A stretch of 64,000 bases of DNA from Nematostella vectensis (lineage: Eukaryota > Cnidaria > Anthozoa > Actiniaria > Edwardsiidae), in assembly GCF_932526225.1 (NCBI RefSeq), contig NC_064034.1:7302001-7366000 (forward strand), in the 5' to 3' direction. The stretch's first letter is position 1. The number at the start of each line of letters is the position of its first letter. The position numbers and the translations under genes are program-made. Below are positions 49,036-63,200 of the stretch, in pieces. The notes below the pieces were generated by a model that saw only the letters and a list, made by a program, of their open reading frames with translations, did no database searches and was not told where the DNA came from.

Positions 49036-49435
49036 ACAGGGTCGGATCTCGCTTTTCTCTAAAGGGGAAGGGGGGTTTGGCTAGAGGGTTGGCAAACAGG
49101 TTTTTTTTTGTTAAATATGGATTTCTGGTAGCTCAAATAGGGAGGGGGTTCAAACCCAATAAACCCTCCCCCTGGATCCGCTACTGCCCTAACAGCAGAT
49201 TTTCTATATTGCACTTTTTAGGCAAAATTTACACATGTAAAGCATGTGTGACATTTTATAGGGAAGTCCCCCGGGGGAGAATGAGGACTATATTCAGGTT
49301 TAGGGACCCAGCAAGGTGGCGTGTTTTCTCTCAAAGTAAGGGAGGAATTGTTGAACAAAATAGGAACGTCTTATTTCCAACACAGTTGGGGGTTTGGTCC
49401 ACGCTAGATCCGCTAGATCCGCTAGATCCGCTAGA

Positions 49436-51260
49436 TCACGCTGTAGCGGTGATCATGTTCCCTAGATCCCTCCATTCTAATGTTTTGTTATGTCTGTAGC
49501 GGTGATCATGTTCCCTAGATCCCTCCATTCTAATGTTTTGTTATGTCTGTAGCGGTGATCATGTTCCCTAGATCCGCCCATTCTAAAGTTTTGTTATGTC
49601 TGTAGCGGTGATCATGTTCCCTAGATCCGCCCATTCTAAAGTTTTGTTATGTCTGTAGCGGTGATCATGTTCCCTAGATCCGCCCATTCTACTGTTTTGT
49701 TATGTCTGTAGCGGTGATCATGTTCCCTAGATCCGCCCATTCTAATGTTTTGTTATGTCTGTAGCGGTGATCATGTTCCCTAGATCCGCCCATTCTAATG
49801 TTTTGTTATGTCTGTAGCGGTGATCATGTTCCCTAGATCCGCCCATTCTAATGTTTTGTTGTGTCTGTAGCGGTGATCATGTTCCCTAGATCCGCCCATT
49901 CTAATGTTTTGTTGTGTATGTAGCGGTGATCATGTTGCCTAGATCCGCCCATTCTACTGTTTTGTTATGTCTGTAGCGGTGATCATGTTCCCTAGATCCC
50001 TCCATTCTAATGTTTTGTTGTGTCTGTAGCGGTGATCATGTTCCCTAGATCCGCCCATTCTAATGTTTTGTTATGTCTGTAGCGGTGATCATGTTCCCTA
50101 GATCCCTCCATTCTAATGTTTTGTTGTGTCTGTAGCGGTGATCATGTTCCCTAGATCCGCCCATTCTAATGTTTTGTTATGTCTGTAGCGGTGATCATGT
50201 TCCCTAGATCCGCCCATTCTAATGTTTTGTTGTGTCTGTAGCGGTGATCATGTTCCCTAGATCCGCCCATTCTAATGTTTTGTTATGTCTGTAGCTGTGA
50301 TCATGTTCCCTAGATCCGCCCATTCTAATGTTTTGTTATGTCTGTAGCGGTGATCATGTTCCCTAGATCCCTCCATTCTAATGTTTTGTTATGTCTGTAG
50401 CGGTGATCATGTTCCCTAGATCCCTCCATTCTAATGTTTTGTTATGTCTGTAGCGGTGATCATGTTCCCTAGATCCGCCCATTCTAAAGTTTTGTTATGT
50501 CTGTAGCGGTGATCATGTTCCCTAGATCCGCCCATTCTAAAGTTTTGTTATGTCTGTAGCGGTGATCATGTTCCCTAGATCCGCCCATTCTAAAGTTTTG
50601 TTATGTCTGTAGCGGTGATCATGTTCCCTAGATCCGCCCATTCTAATGTTTTGTTATGTCTGTAGCGGTGATCATGTTCCCTAGATCCGCCCATTCTAAA
50701 GTTTTGTTATGTCTGTAGCGGTGATCATGTTCCCTAGATCCGCCCATTCTAATGTTTTGTTATGTCTGTAGCGGTGATCATGTTCCCTAGATCCGCCCAT
50801 TCTAAAGTTTTGTTATGTCTGTAGCGGTGATCATGTTCCCTAGATCCGCCCATTCTAAAGTTTTGTTATGTCTGTAGCGGTGATCATGTTCCCTAGATCC
50901 GCCCATTCTAAAGTTTTGTTGTGTCTGTAGCGGTGATCATGTTCCCTAGATCCGCCCATTCTAATGTTTTGTTATGTCTGTAGCGGTGATCATATTCCCT
51001 AGATCCGCCCATTCTAAAGTTTTGTTATGTCTGTAGCGGTGATCATGTTCCCTAGATCCGCCCATTCTAAAGTTTTGTTGTGTCTGTAGCGGTGATCATG
51101 TTCCCTAGATCCGCCCATTCTAAAGTTTTGTTGTGTCTGTAGCGGTGATCATGTTCCCTAGATCCGCCCATTCTAATGTTTTGTTATGTCTGTAGCGGTG
51201 ATCATATTCCCTAGATCCGCCCATTCTAATGTTTTGTTGTGTCTGTAGCGGTAATCATGT
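49436..51260 (+). repeat. 53-bp minisatellite spanning the start codon of the LamG/TSP1 gene
   Basis: About 34 units, each with GTAGCGGTGATCATGTTCCC, TAGATCCGCCCATTCTAATG and TTTTGTTATGTCT. The last partial unit, GTAGCGGTAATCATGTT, is the start of the true coding exon (ATG at 51257). Each unit therefore carries a copy of the initiator context. Variants (CTCC for GCCC, TAAAG for TAATG, GTG for ATG) are interspersed. Confidence 0.92.
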
Positions 51261-54200
51261 TGCGCTGTGGTGTAATGCTATGCGCCGTTCTCCTCACAGC
51301 AGCCACAACAGGTCAGTAGAATGAATCATTTCCAAGTGAACAAAGTTCCTTTAATTAATCTCAAATTGTATTTTCACACATATTGAATGTTACGCTGTAT
51401 AATACACACAGATCCAAGATTTATTGATAAAACCTTTATTATAAGAACGTCAAGTCTGAGATTTTGCCAATTTTTTTTAAAAAGCTAAAAAACATGTCAA
51501 GTCTCAGATAGCATTGTTTTTTAGTGTGATGCTTTTTCCAATGCAGAATCGAATTGTGTTCATAATAATTACCTTGTTGAATATTATTTCTATTGATGAT
51601 ATGTATGTTCTCTCCAATATTTCATTGTGTGCTTTATTTTTCATATACCCTAGAATCTAAGATATATGCTAAGGACATTTTCAGCCTTAAAATACTACAA
51701 AAATAAGAACGGCCCACTTCAGCGAAGATTAGACGTTCTTATAAAATAATAGAGTGTATTGTGGTAACAATGATAATTATATAATAAAATTCTTTTCGTG
51801 TTTAGGGAGTGTCCATTAAATACACGGGGGGGGGGGGGGAAGGAAGATTTTTACTCAAGACAGCCCCCTTCCATTGTAAACATATTTTTGGTGCCTTCCC
51901 CTTTCGGAACCCCGAAATTTCCATAGCCCCTCCCCCCTTTACGACCTCAGTTAATGAAAAGTCTTTAAATCTGGAAAGTGAATACTGCGAAGTTGCCCTC
52001 CTTGTCCGAGCTGATGATCCAGTCAATTCATCATTAATTCAGAATCTGAGTACGGCTCTTAAAAAAATCGGAGCCCCTCCTTTAGATGACCTTTTATTTT
52101 CGAACCCCCCCCCCCCCCTTTTGGAGGTAAGAAATTTCGTAGCCCCCACTCAATATCTCCCCCACCCCGCCCTTTCTGTGTAATTAATGAACACCCACTT
52201 TGGGCTTTAGTTGTTCGTATAGCTAGACATTTTATATCGCGTGTTCCAACTCCACTTTAAATTGTTCCTTTTATCGTAGAGCACAATGCCAGCGACTTCT
52301 ACAGCCCGTCAAGCTACCGGCCTTTCACGAGTACCCGAGCGCTATACGCCGATCGGTATGGTAACCGTCTCCATAGAGACGACATCAAAAGGCCGGCAAT
52401 CGCTACCATGAATACAAGCTGTGTTTCCTACTCTTCAAAGTGTCAACAGGACAGATACGGCGAAGGTATGTCTTCGACTCTTCCTCGTTGCATCTACGAT
52501 CTTTAATTCAGCATTCAAGCTACAGGAAAAGTGATTAGCTTCCCAAATGCTATTGATCTCTTTTTACACATTTTTGGGAGCGTATGGAAGTGCCCTTCGC
52601 CAGGCCAAGGATGGGTTTCTAAGGCTCTTGTTCGAAGAGGGACCAGAGGAATAGTTTCACCATACTACAAATTGGAGGAGCACGCTTGGATTCTTTGCTC
52701 AATCGCTCTTTAAAAGATTATTGAACAGACTTTTTTGATAAATGAAGCGAATTTGAGAAGTAAAGCGAATTTTTTGGTCGCGCTGTATTCTTTAATGGTT
52801 ATATTCATCTCCATTTCTCTTTTCCAGTGCCCAAGCCAAGAGTTTTCTTTTCGTTTGATAGCACAAATGGTGGGAATGTGCTGCAAATGGTCGGAAGGTA
52901 TGTGTACGGCTTGATGAAAGGGGATTACCGGCTCCAGAAGATGAGCGACGAGTGCAGATATGGCATCGACCTTCGCAACGGCTTTGTCACAATCGGACGC
53001 GATGCGCTGAAAGAAAAACCCTACATGAAAAAACTCAGCGTTACGATCTGGGTGAACGTTGATACTTTGTCTCATGATAATACCATATATGGATGCAAGG
53101 GAGGCGAAGCCGGGCACGCGTTGAAGATAGTGAAGCCCAAGGATGACAAAATGGGTGGAATTATCTGGCGGTATAGCTCATCAAGGAGAGAGATCTTCTC
53201 GGTCAAGACCAAAGGAGTCATACCAGTTGGTAAGACATGTTTTATGAGCATTATCATTATCAGCATCACTATATTGGCATCAATGCAACACAATACGGCA
53301 CAACAGTCTTCTTTAAAACAACAGCCGTACCATCATCAAAACCATCACCTTCAACATCACCATCAGTATCATCATTATCACCAGCTTCATCATCGAAATC
53401 ATCTTCTTTTTCAGGTAAATGGGCGCACATAGCGGCAGTGTTTGATGCCCATAACGCAGCCCTTCATATCTATGTAAACGGAGACGAAGTATCAATGGAT
53501 AAAGCAGTAAAACCTGCCGATACCGTATCATGGGGGTGCACATTTCGATTAGGAACAAACCCTGAAGATGAGGAGCAGAAGTTCGACGGGTCCATGGACG
53601 AGTTTGGAATATATGACGAAGCGCTGACTAGGGAACACGTTCAAGAGCTAATGGGGCAGTGTGACTTTGGCACTGGAAGTGAGTTCAACTAAAATACCCG
53701 TAACTACACATAAACGTGGATATTTTACACTGTGAAAGTGGATATTTTGACATTAATTTTGCGTTATAAGTAAATCACCTACCTACACGTGCGCCCTACC
53801 TCTTTTATTAAATAAAAACTCTGTACTCATAAATTCATCATTCTTTTCCGAAATAAATTTTAATGCATGTTTTTAAAACCTTTTTTTTACTGACAGAGAA
53901 CCTAGGTTGCAATCGGGAATCTATATATCGCGATCTGTAGTACATCACCGTGCAAGTACATTTACATATCCTTTAAACAGTGATTCAGTACGTTACCCAT
54001 AAATCACTACGGGGTGCGACTAGAAGATTCTCAACGGCAGTGCTCATTCTCATTTGAGAGATGCACCTCGTACGCGCGCACCTCTTCAACCCCCCCCCCC
54101 CCACCCATAAGCGCGCACCTGACACCCCCTCCCGTCTCCTGCGATATCCTTTTTTCCTATGACTGCGCATCCTCCCTCAGCAAGTCCTGGGTACGCGCCT

Positions 54201-57200
54201 GATAGATGCGTGTAATCTGTTAGTGCTTTTGGCGTACCGTGCATCTGACCGTACCATATTCTTCTTTTTCTCTCAGACACTCCGCTGGTCCTAAGATTCA
54301 ACTTCGAAGAAGTAAAAAACGAGGTAAAAGACACTTCTAACACGGGTAATAACGGTGCGGTCCTCGGCCGCGTCTCGAAGTACGAGTGGGCGTCAATGGC
54401 GTGTGGACACACGGCGGAGCTCAACCAGCACGGCTATATCCACGTCAAGGATCTCCACGGACGGGGCGTCAAGGGCTCGCATGGCATGACCGTAGCAGCC
54501 TGGGTCCAAGTCAAGCGTAATTCCCGGATGAACGTTATATACGGGACTCTAGATAACGACCTGGAGCATTCCCTGGCGGTTGGGTATAAAAGCTACGTAA
54601 ATGGACCAATCATGTGGCAGTATTGGAAGGATGGAGGCTATGTGTTCAACGTCAAGACGAAAATGATCGTTAGGGCAGGTATGTTTGACAGAAGACAGGC
54701 GAGCGGACGGGTATAGACGGAGCGGACGAGTACAGACAGAGCGGACGGGTACAGACAGGCGAGGGGACGGGTACAGACAGACAGAGAGGACGGCTACAGA
54801 TAGGCGAGCAGACGGGTACAGTCAGAGCGGATGAGTACAGACAGGCGAGAGGACGGGTACAGTCAGAGCGGATGAGTACAGACAGGCAAGCGGACGGGTA
54901 CAGTCAGAGCGGATGAGTACAGACAGGCGAGCGGACGGGTACAGTCAGAGCGGATGGGTACAGACAGGCGAGGGGACGGGTACAGACAGGCGAGCGGACG
55001 GGTACAGTCAGAGCGGATGGGTACAGACAGGCAAGCGGACGGGTCAAATCAATTTCATTACTTTTACATGTACTTTAGTGAAAAAAAGTTTATAATGTCA
55101 GATTTTTGATTTTGTTTGTTTTAAAGAACACAGTGTTATGTACAAGTAAACGCCTAGAGCCTAATTTAAACGTAGGATTATGGAAACAAAGACAGACAAC
55201 GGGCAGACGGACAGACCACCAACTCCAAATAGACGAAATCCAAATCCAATGCCCCTGTGTGGTGTTTGTCGTTCCTAGGGTTCTGGACGCACATAGCTGC
55301 CACATTCAACAGTGAGACGGGAGAGGTCAACATCTACATGGACGGCGAGAATGTGTATGACGAGAAAGTCGAGAAAGACTCGGGGCCAGTCAAATGGGGG
55401 ACATTCCTGTCCATAGGCAACAAGCGCCTTCGACAGAAATCGGAGATGAGTACAGACGATTACTTTGAGGGAGGCATGGATAATTTTGAAATCCACACGA
55501 GAGTCCTTAGTGAGCGGAAGATCATCAATCTCGTCAATAAGTGTAGCTTCAACAGAGAAGGCCGTGAGTAGATGTCAGCTATGTAAGCGATCTCGAACCC
55601 TGTTAATTCCCCCACCCCAACCCCAGTGATTTTTTGCAATCGTCTCCCCCCCCGCGCCACCCCCGAGAATCGTTCTTAAAGGATTTCAGTCGACCCCTCT
55701 TTTATTTTTGTTTTCCTTTGCATCTTCAGCTTACCGTGTTCAGTTCCAAAGTGATTATAGGGCGATGAAAAAAAAACACATTTTTACTACGCTGGCGGTC
55801 ACGACTTGATACATCGCCCGCGACAGGCAAACAAAATAATTGATTATATTCTTAATATAATTCTTATTTGACAGCCTATCTGTTCTTCATTGAGGTTAAA
55901 ACTGGAAATAGGCACTTTGCATCAACTGACGTACCCATATACATCAAGTTGTTCGGTGACGATGGGGAACTGGGTGAGCTCACATTCCGCACGGCTGGAC
56001 AGAAAGGGTGAGTGCATGTTTCTTGTCTCTTTATACCGAGGCATGACGCTCACAAATCCACCACAGTTTTACCTCCATATAGCGACCACCTTTTAAGCTG
56101 TCACGTTGTGTTAAGCGGCCACACTGCATCATCAAGTAGATTACGGCCAACATTTTTAGGGCCGAAGTGTAATGTTTACTGCTTTTTGGGGATGGTCGAC
56201 ATTTTGAACCACAAAAAAATCAACTAAGCAGCCCCCCTTCCGATTAACTAATGTCTGAACAGTCATGCGCAGATGCATACTTCGTAACTTTGATTCGTGA
56301 CTTTGATCAACCACACGGGAGTCGCAACCGACAGCAAATTTGTTGAACAGTTTAGAAATTACCACCCACCCCTCCTCCTGAAACCGCACTACCCACCCCC
56401 TCCCCCCAACTCTTCGCCACTCTTGGGACCACTCGGCCACCCCTGCACGGGATTAAATGGTTCTGTAAACTCAATTTTGAACAAAGTATTTTGGGACAGG
56501 AAATACTTGGAGGGATAAGGGGGTCTAGCTGTGTTGTTATGTAAATCGATTCAAATGCCCCATAATTATCACAGGCCAACCAAGTCTCTTCTTGGTGTGG
56601 TCACCTTTCTCACGGAGTTCTCGGTTTCTAATCATATCATTCATTTCGCGATGCAGCTGCAGAAAATTGCCAGGATCAGGGAGCCCATCATCAGGATATC
56701 GCGAGATACCTGGGTAGATGGGGAATTTAAACAGAGCATTAAGAAAACACTCGGAAAGGGAGGTGCACCGTCACGCGCCTACTGGTCATTCCCTTATAAT
56801 ATTTGAAAATATTGTACCCCCTTCTACGGCCCTGTCAATGGTGATAGCTCATTATCTGAGCAAATTTTATTTTAACTCAAGGAAACAAATTCTTCATAAG
56901 AGCGTGCAATAATTTACAACACTTACAATAAGTTAGTACACATGTACACATGGTACAAAGGAAGGTATTACAACTTGCTCTAAAGTGAAATGACCTCGCT
57001 ACTGACTTTCTCCCCCATCGCCTTTATAGAACATACGGGACCTGAATATTGACCCTTCGCCTTTAAAGTACATACGCAACAAAATGTTCGAATCTCGCGT
57101 TGCACTTTCGCTAGCTGGTAAAAATTGTTGCTGTTTTAGCTCCAGAAAATCCGAAATCTCATATTCTATAAAAGAAGAGCTAAGAAAGAAACTAGAGGAA

Positions 57201-60200
57201 AGGGAGACAATAGAAAAGAAGAGGTTGTAAGATATTTACAACTTGTAAGATAATGATGACAACAAAAGAAATTAATACCGGATACGGAATACCGGGGAGT
57301 GCAAACTAGAGGCTCACAAACATGTTTGATTACAATTATATAATTACAATTACATAATTACCAGCCTAACTTACCATAAGATAACATAATGAGCGTAAGG
57401 AACTAACGAACTAAATTTAAAAATTAACTTAACTATATAAAAACGGTCTCCTCAACCATAAAATGATTAATAACAAAATAACTCAAATAATAGAATCACC
57501 ATATTCACTTCATAGGAAAGCGTCCTAAGAAGAATCGTAGAAGAAGCTGGCAATCTTCCCCTTGACACGGTGCAACATATTTTCTGCATTCATGTTCGTC
57601 CACCCCTTCTCCCCCTCCCGTCCCCCAATAAAGATTTGCTACTGTTGCAACCACTTTTCGTTGCTTTATATATCATGACCTCACTAATTTTAACTGAGTT
57701 TTAACTGCGTCGTCTCAGTATTCACAGAGCCGAGGTGTACGGACGAACCATCGGGAAACCAATACAGATCAGCGTTCGTAAAGAGAAAGAGTTCCTGCCA
57801 GACAAGTGGTATTTAGAGAAGGTATTATGAGGGGTTTGCCTGATTTGACACAACCACCCTCCCTTCCTTGAACACGACGCACACATTCTTGCGCATGTTG
57901 TATTCACCCTCCACAGCCCATCTGCCAACTGTGTGATCTCGAGGAACCCGCACAAAACACTTGCTCTTCAGCTCTTACTTATCAACAGCTCTGAGTGTTG
58001 TTTGTTATGGCTGTCGCGAGCTTATAATGGTACCGTTGTATATTTTATTGACTTTCACACATTCTCATTCAGGTAACACTGGTCCTACAAGATCGTAATG
58101 AAGGGCCTGTCTACACCTTTCCCTACAATGACTGGATTAGTAACAAAGGCGTGGTGATCCTGGCAGAGCCACAGGGTAAAACGAACTTTCGTTATTTAGA
58201 CTTCAATCTTCATATCAACCTCATCATCACGCTAAATTATATAGCGTGAATGCTCGTTACAGCCCCCCCTCTCCGATAAGCGCACCAAAAAGCGCAAAAT
58301 ATGAAATTTCTAAAGTGACATTCCTTGCACCCTTAATTGTAAATGTGGACTTTAAAAGCACACTAGCATACACACATTGGCATCAGTCGGGCCAAGACGG
58401 GACGCTAGCACAGTCTAGTTGCAGTTCGGCAACCATGGACTTTCGTTCGAGTCGAAGTCGCCCTGCAGTTTATTGCCGATGAAGTTTAACTGAGGCAAAC
58501 CGGCTATGCCATGCTGACGAGTCCTAATAAGGACGACAGCTGTCCATGGTTGCGAAACTGCACGGGTAATAGACTGTGCTAGCGTCCCGTCTTGGCCGAC
58601 TGATGCCAATGTGCGTATGCTAGTGTGCTTTTAAAGTCTAAATTGTAAAGCTCTTAGGATTGGTATATGGATAGGCGTTAAGAGTTTGCTTTAAACGTCT
58701 ACTAATTAAGATGTTTCTAATCATTCAATGAAGGTTCCTTGAACAAACAGTCTCGTTTTGTTTGTTTATTGTACTTGAGCGTAAATAGTTGTTTATGTCT
58801 CTTGGTTTCTTTCAGTACATGGTAGCTGGAGCACTTGGTCTTCATGGGGTGGGTGTGGCTTCAAGCTGTGTGGAGGGGGTAAAAAAGTTCGCACGAGGTC
58901 TTGTACCGACCCGACTCCATCAGGAGGAGGGAAAACATGCGAAGGAAAGCCTTTTGAAGAAATCAATTGTCCTGGTAAGATTATTTTAAGATCTTTCTAA
59001 TATTGTTGTTTTTGTTTTTGTTCATGTTACTTTGGAGGCGGACAGTTTGATGCTGTGTCCTTGTTTGATGTTATTTTGTGTGTTTTTTTTTGTAATTTCT
59101 AAATTTGTTTTTTTAGATTATGTATAATTAAGTTACTGTTGCTTTTTTCCCTTCTTTTTGTTTATGTTGTTTTTGTCATTGCCGACAACTTTGTTGTTGT
59201 CGTCTCTATGAGTGTTTCTGTTTGTCTGTGTTTTTTATGTATCTCGCACCTTGGCGTGCCTTTGATTGGGCGCTCTTTTTAAACGTCTCTTGCCATGCTC
59301 TAGCTGTTGGACAAAAGATAACAAAAACTCGATTCTTCTTGTTCGTGTTCACGTACACTTTTTAGCCTCAATTCCATGCTACTTGCGCACACAATCTATA
59401 TCAGTGTCATTCATCCGCAGTTGATGGGGGGTGGGGTGCGTGGACCTCGTGGTCACTGTGCAGTAAAACCTGCGGGGGAGCTGTGGTGACAAGGACGAGA
59501 GAGTGCAATAGTCCTGAGCCTAGTAATGGCGGGAAGCCTTGCGAACCATCTGACGCCAAGGAGACCAAGGAAGACTGCACGAAACCTTGTGAAAGTGAGT
59601 GATTTTGCACATCCCTCTGTTACAAATCAGGGAAATCTCCAGCGCCTTTTTTGCGCCTCTTTCTTCCACAAAGATTTCCAAGAAAAGTAGTGCTGTATAT
59701 TAACTCCCCCCCATATTTCCCATCCCACCTGACCCCGTCGTCACCCCTACCCTGTGATAATTTACAGTGTTTCCATGCAATGCTATTTATTTCATGCAGC
59801 CGGACCACGGGACGGGGAATGGTCTGATTGGTCCGAATGGTCTCACTGCTCCGTGACGTGTGGTGGTGGCGTCATATCGAGGTCAAGAGAATGCACCAAT
59901 CCAGAGCCGGCACGTGGCGGCAAGACTTGTCCTGGCGATGATACAGAAACGGCTCAAGATTGCCTCGAACCTTGTCCAAGTTAGTATATTACTTTAGCTT
60001 TAAACCCTGCCCAAGTTAGCCTAGAAACTTGCCCAAGTTTTTACATTGCTTTAGCCTAGAAACTTGCCCAAGTTTTTACATTGCTTTAGCCTAGAAACTT
60101 GCCCAAGTTTTTACATTGCTTTAGCCTAGAAACTTGCCCAAGTTTTTACATTGCTTTAGCCTAGAAACTTGCCCAAGTTTTTACATTGCTTTAGCCTAGA

Positions 60201-63200
60201 AACTTGCCCAAGTTTTTACATTGCTTTAGCCTAGAAACTTGCCCAAGTTTTTACATTGCTTTAGCCTAGAAACTTGCCCAAGTTTTTACATTGTGTTAGC
60301 CAAGAAACTTGCCCAAGTTTTTACATTGCTTTTTCCTCGAATCCTGACCAAGTTAGTACATTGCTTTCGTCTTTATGAGAAAATCTGACCGAGGGTAGCC
60401 TGGGTACGAGGCTGCCTGACCAAGTGCCATGTCCAGCTTTACCCTCTTGTCTAATAAACGTATGGTCTATCCAGTTGATGGCGGCTGGGGAGAGTGGGGG
60501 GCCTGGGCCGAGTGTAGCAAGACTTGCGGACCTGGAAAACTCATCAGAAGGCGCAAGTGCGACAATCCCAAGAGACGTTTCGGCGGGGAGAAATGCGAAG
60601 GGGACAGAAAAGATGTGAAGCCTTGTCAAATACGCAAATGTCCCGGTAAGTGTTGATCAGATCGCTCCTTGTGATGATAATCATGGTGGCGATGATGATG
60701 TTGTTGTTGTTGCTGCTGTTGCTGATGATGAAAATGATGGTAGTTGTTGTGGTGGTGGTGTTGATGATGATGATGATGACTATTTTGATGATCGTGTTGA
60801 TGATTGTAATGATGATAACGACAATAATTATGACCACGATAATAAGATGTTTATTTCGCAATTATTAGGCATACTTGATTCTGCGTCAACGCTTTGCTAT
60901 AGGGATTTAAAGCAATATACACGGTTCTCGCTAAAAAATACATTGCCATAGACTATTTGGTTGTAAGTAATGATGACGATGATAATGATGGCAACGACAA
61001 CTACGTCGACAATGATAATGAAATTAATTCACATTTTCTCTTTTTTCAGATGCGGTTAATGGTAATTGGGGAGATTGGGGAGAATGGAGTGAGTGTACAG
61101 AGCATAAGTACTGCAACAAGGGAGATCAAGTCCGAAAAAGAAAATGCAACAGTCCCAAGCCAAAAGATGGAGGAGATAAGTGCCCTGGACTGAACTCAGA
61201 ATCTATAGAGTGTCCCAAAGAGAATTGCATAGGTAAATGGCAGGCCATGAGATAATGGTGGTGATGGTATTAGAAATTTCATATGGGGAAGATTATGATA
61301 CAGTAGTGGTGATGATGATGATTATTTCTTGCCCAAAGGGTAACAATGATGTTATCATATACATAAAACTTAATGAAGGTTATGATGTAACCATGGTAAT
61401 AATTTTTTTCTCAGATGTCCCAAAAGAAGATAAATTTTCCAAAGAGATCGAAAAAGACAGTGAACTCTACTACGCATGCGGTGAAGGGAAAGCATTCCGA
61501 GTCTCAAAATCCCAAGATGAAACAGTCCAAGTTATCCTGAACGATGAAAATTTCGAAAGGATTTTTCCAATCCTGAAGGAAGGGTACTTTGCAGTAGAAA
61601 ATTTAAAGAAGGGCAAGAAGCTCAAGGTCTGCATCGAGCCTGATGAGATGATCACATTTGCTGAGCTGAAGAAGATTTATCCTGACGCCCGTGATCTCCC
61701 AGCTCTGCCGGACTTTCCTCTGCCTGATGACGACTACGAGATCCCCATCCTGTTCTTCCATCTTACGCTTGACAAAAAGCTCATTTCAGGTAAAAAGAAT
61801 CAGGAACGGCGCGCACTTTGTATTGCTAAAAAAAAACGGCGTCCTTTTTAACTCGAGTTAATACGAGTTTTTGGAGAGACTTTTTGTGTCACTTGATCAT
61901 CGGATAGTTGGATGGCCGGATCGATCATCTGTAAACTTTTTGTGGTCTTTCTGTGCTTTAGCAACACAGCAATTCTTAGACCATATGTTAACTTTCGCTG
62001 TTCAACTTCCGGTTAAAAAGCCTAGTACTATAAACTGTTAAAGGGTTTTGTAATCGACCTGTGACCACTACGGTCATTGCTGAGTATAGCCGTAAAGTAT
62101 TTATAAGCCAGATTTATCAGAGAAGTCTTCCATGTGGGTTGAAAGTGCGCATGCGGCTTACATTTGTCACCGTTGTCAATCGATCTTCTACGGTTCAATC
62201 CAATTTCAGTTGTTAATTTGCAATTAAAATGCTAGCAAACATTTCCATTCATCTTTGTTTTAGTACTTGCCGATTCGCGTCTCTGGGTTTTCGCGTTGTT
62301 TGTTTGAATTTGTGCTTAAAGAGCTAAGTACAGCCAAAACTGCGATTTTCAAGTCCGAGAACAGAGCAGGCCACGTTAGATTGGGGGGGAGGGGGCACAA
62401 TAAAGAAACATTAGGGAGGGGGGACACAATACAGAAACATTGGGGAGGGGGTTCACAATAAAGAAACATTGGGGGTGAAGGACACAATACAGAAACATTG
62501 GGGAAGGGGGACACAATACAGAAACATTGGGGGTGGGTGACACAATACAGAAACATTGGGGAGGGGGGACACAATACAGAAACATTGGGGAGGGGGGCCA
62601 CAATACAGAAACATTGGGGAGAGGGGGGACACAATACCGAAACATTGGGGAGGGGGGACACAATACAGAAACATTTGGGAGGGGGGACACAATACAGAAA
62701 CATTGGGGAGAGGGGGGACACAATACCGAAACATTTGGGAGGGGGACACAATACAGAAACATTGGGGAGGGGGGACACAATAGAGAAACATTGGGGAGGG
62801 GGGACACAATAGAGAAACATTGGGGAGGGGGGCCACAATAGAGAAACATTGGGGAGGGGGACACAATAGAGAAACATTGGGAAGGGGGGACACAATAGAG
62901 AAACATTGGGGAGGGGGGGCACAATAGAGAAACATTGGGGAGGGGGGCCACAATAGAGAAACATTGGGGAGGGGGACACAATAGAGAAACATTGGGGAGG
63001 GGGGACACAATAGAGAAACATTGGGGAGGGAGGCCACAATAGAGAAACATTGGGGAGGGGGGCCACAATAGAGAAACATTGGGGAGGGGGACACAATAGA
63101 GAAACATTGGGAAGGGGGGACACAATAGAGAAACATTGGGGAGGGGGGGCACAATAGAGAAACATTGGGGAGGGGGGCCACAATAGAGAAACATTGGGGA

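Noticed and set aside
48585-51260. CRISPR-like regular repeats
   Set aside because: The units are contiguous tandem copies without unique spacers, in a eukaryotic genome.
56531-56806. Plus-strand frame with [17 protein letters not shown] as a missing PLAT exon
   Set aside because: The PLAT exons at 55875-56007 and 57719-57821 join directly in phase (GG plus T) and give a continuous PLAT-like sequence.
60544-60868. Ile/Asn- or Met-rich frames around the GAT/GTT tract
   Set aside because: They are translations of a trinucleotide-rich intron segment; the real signal there is the TSP1 exon ending at 60645.
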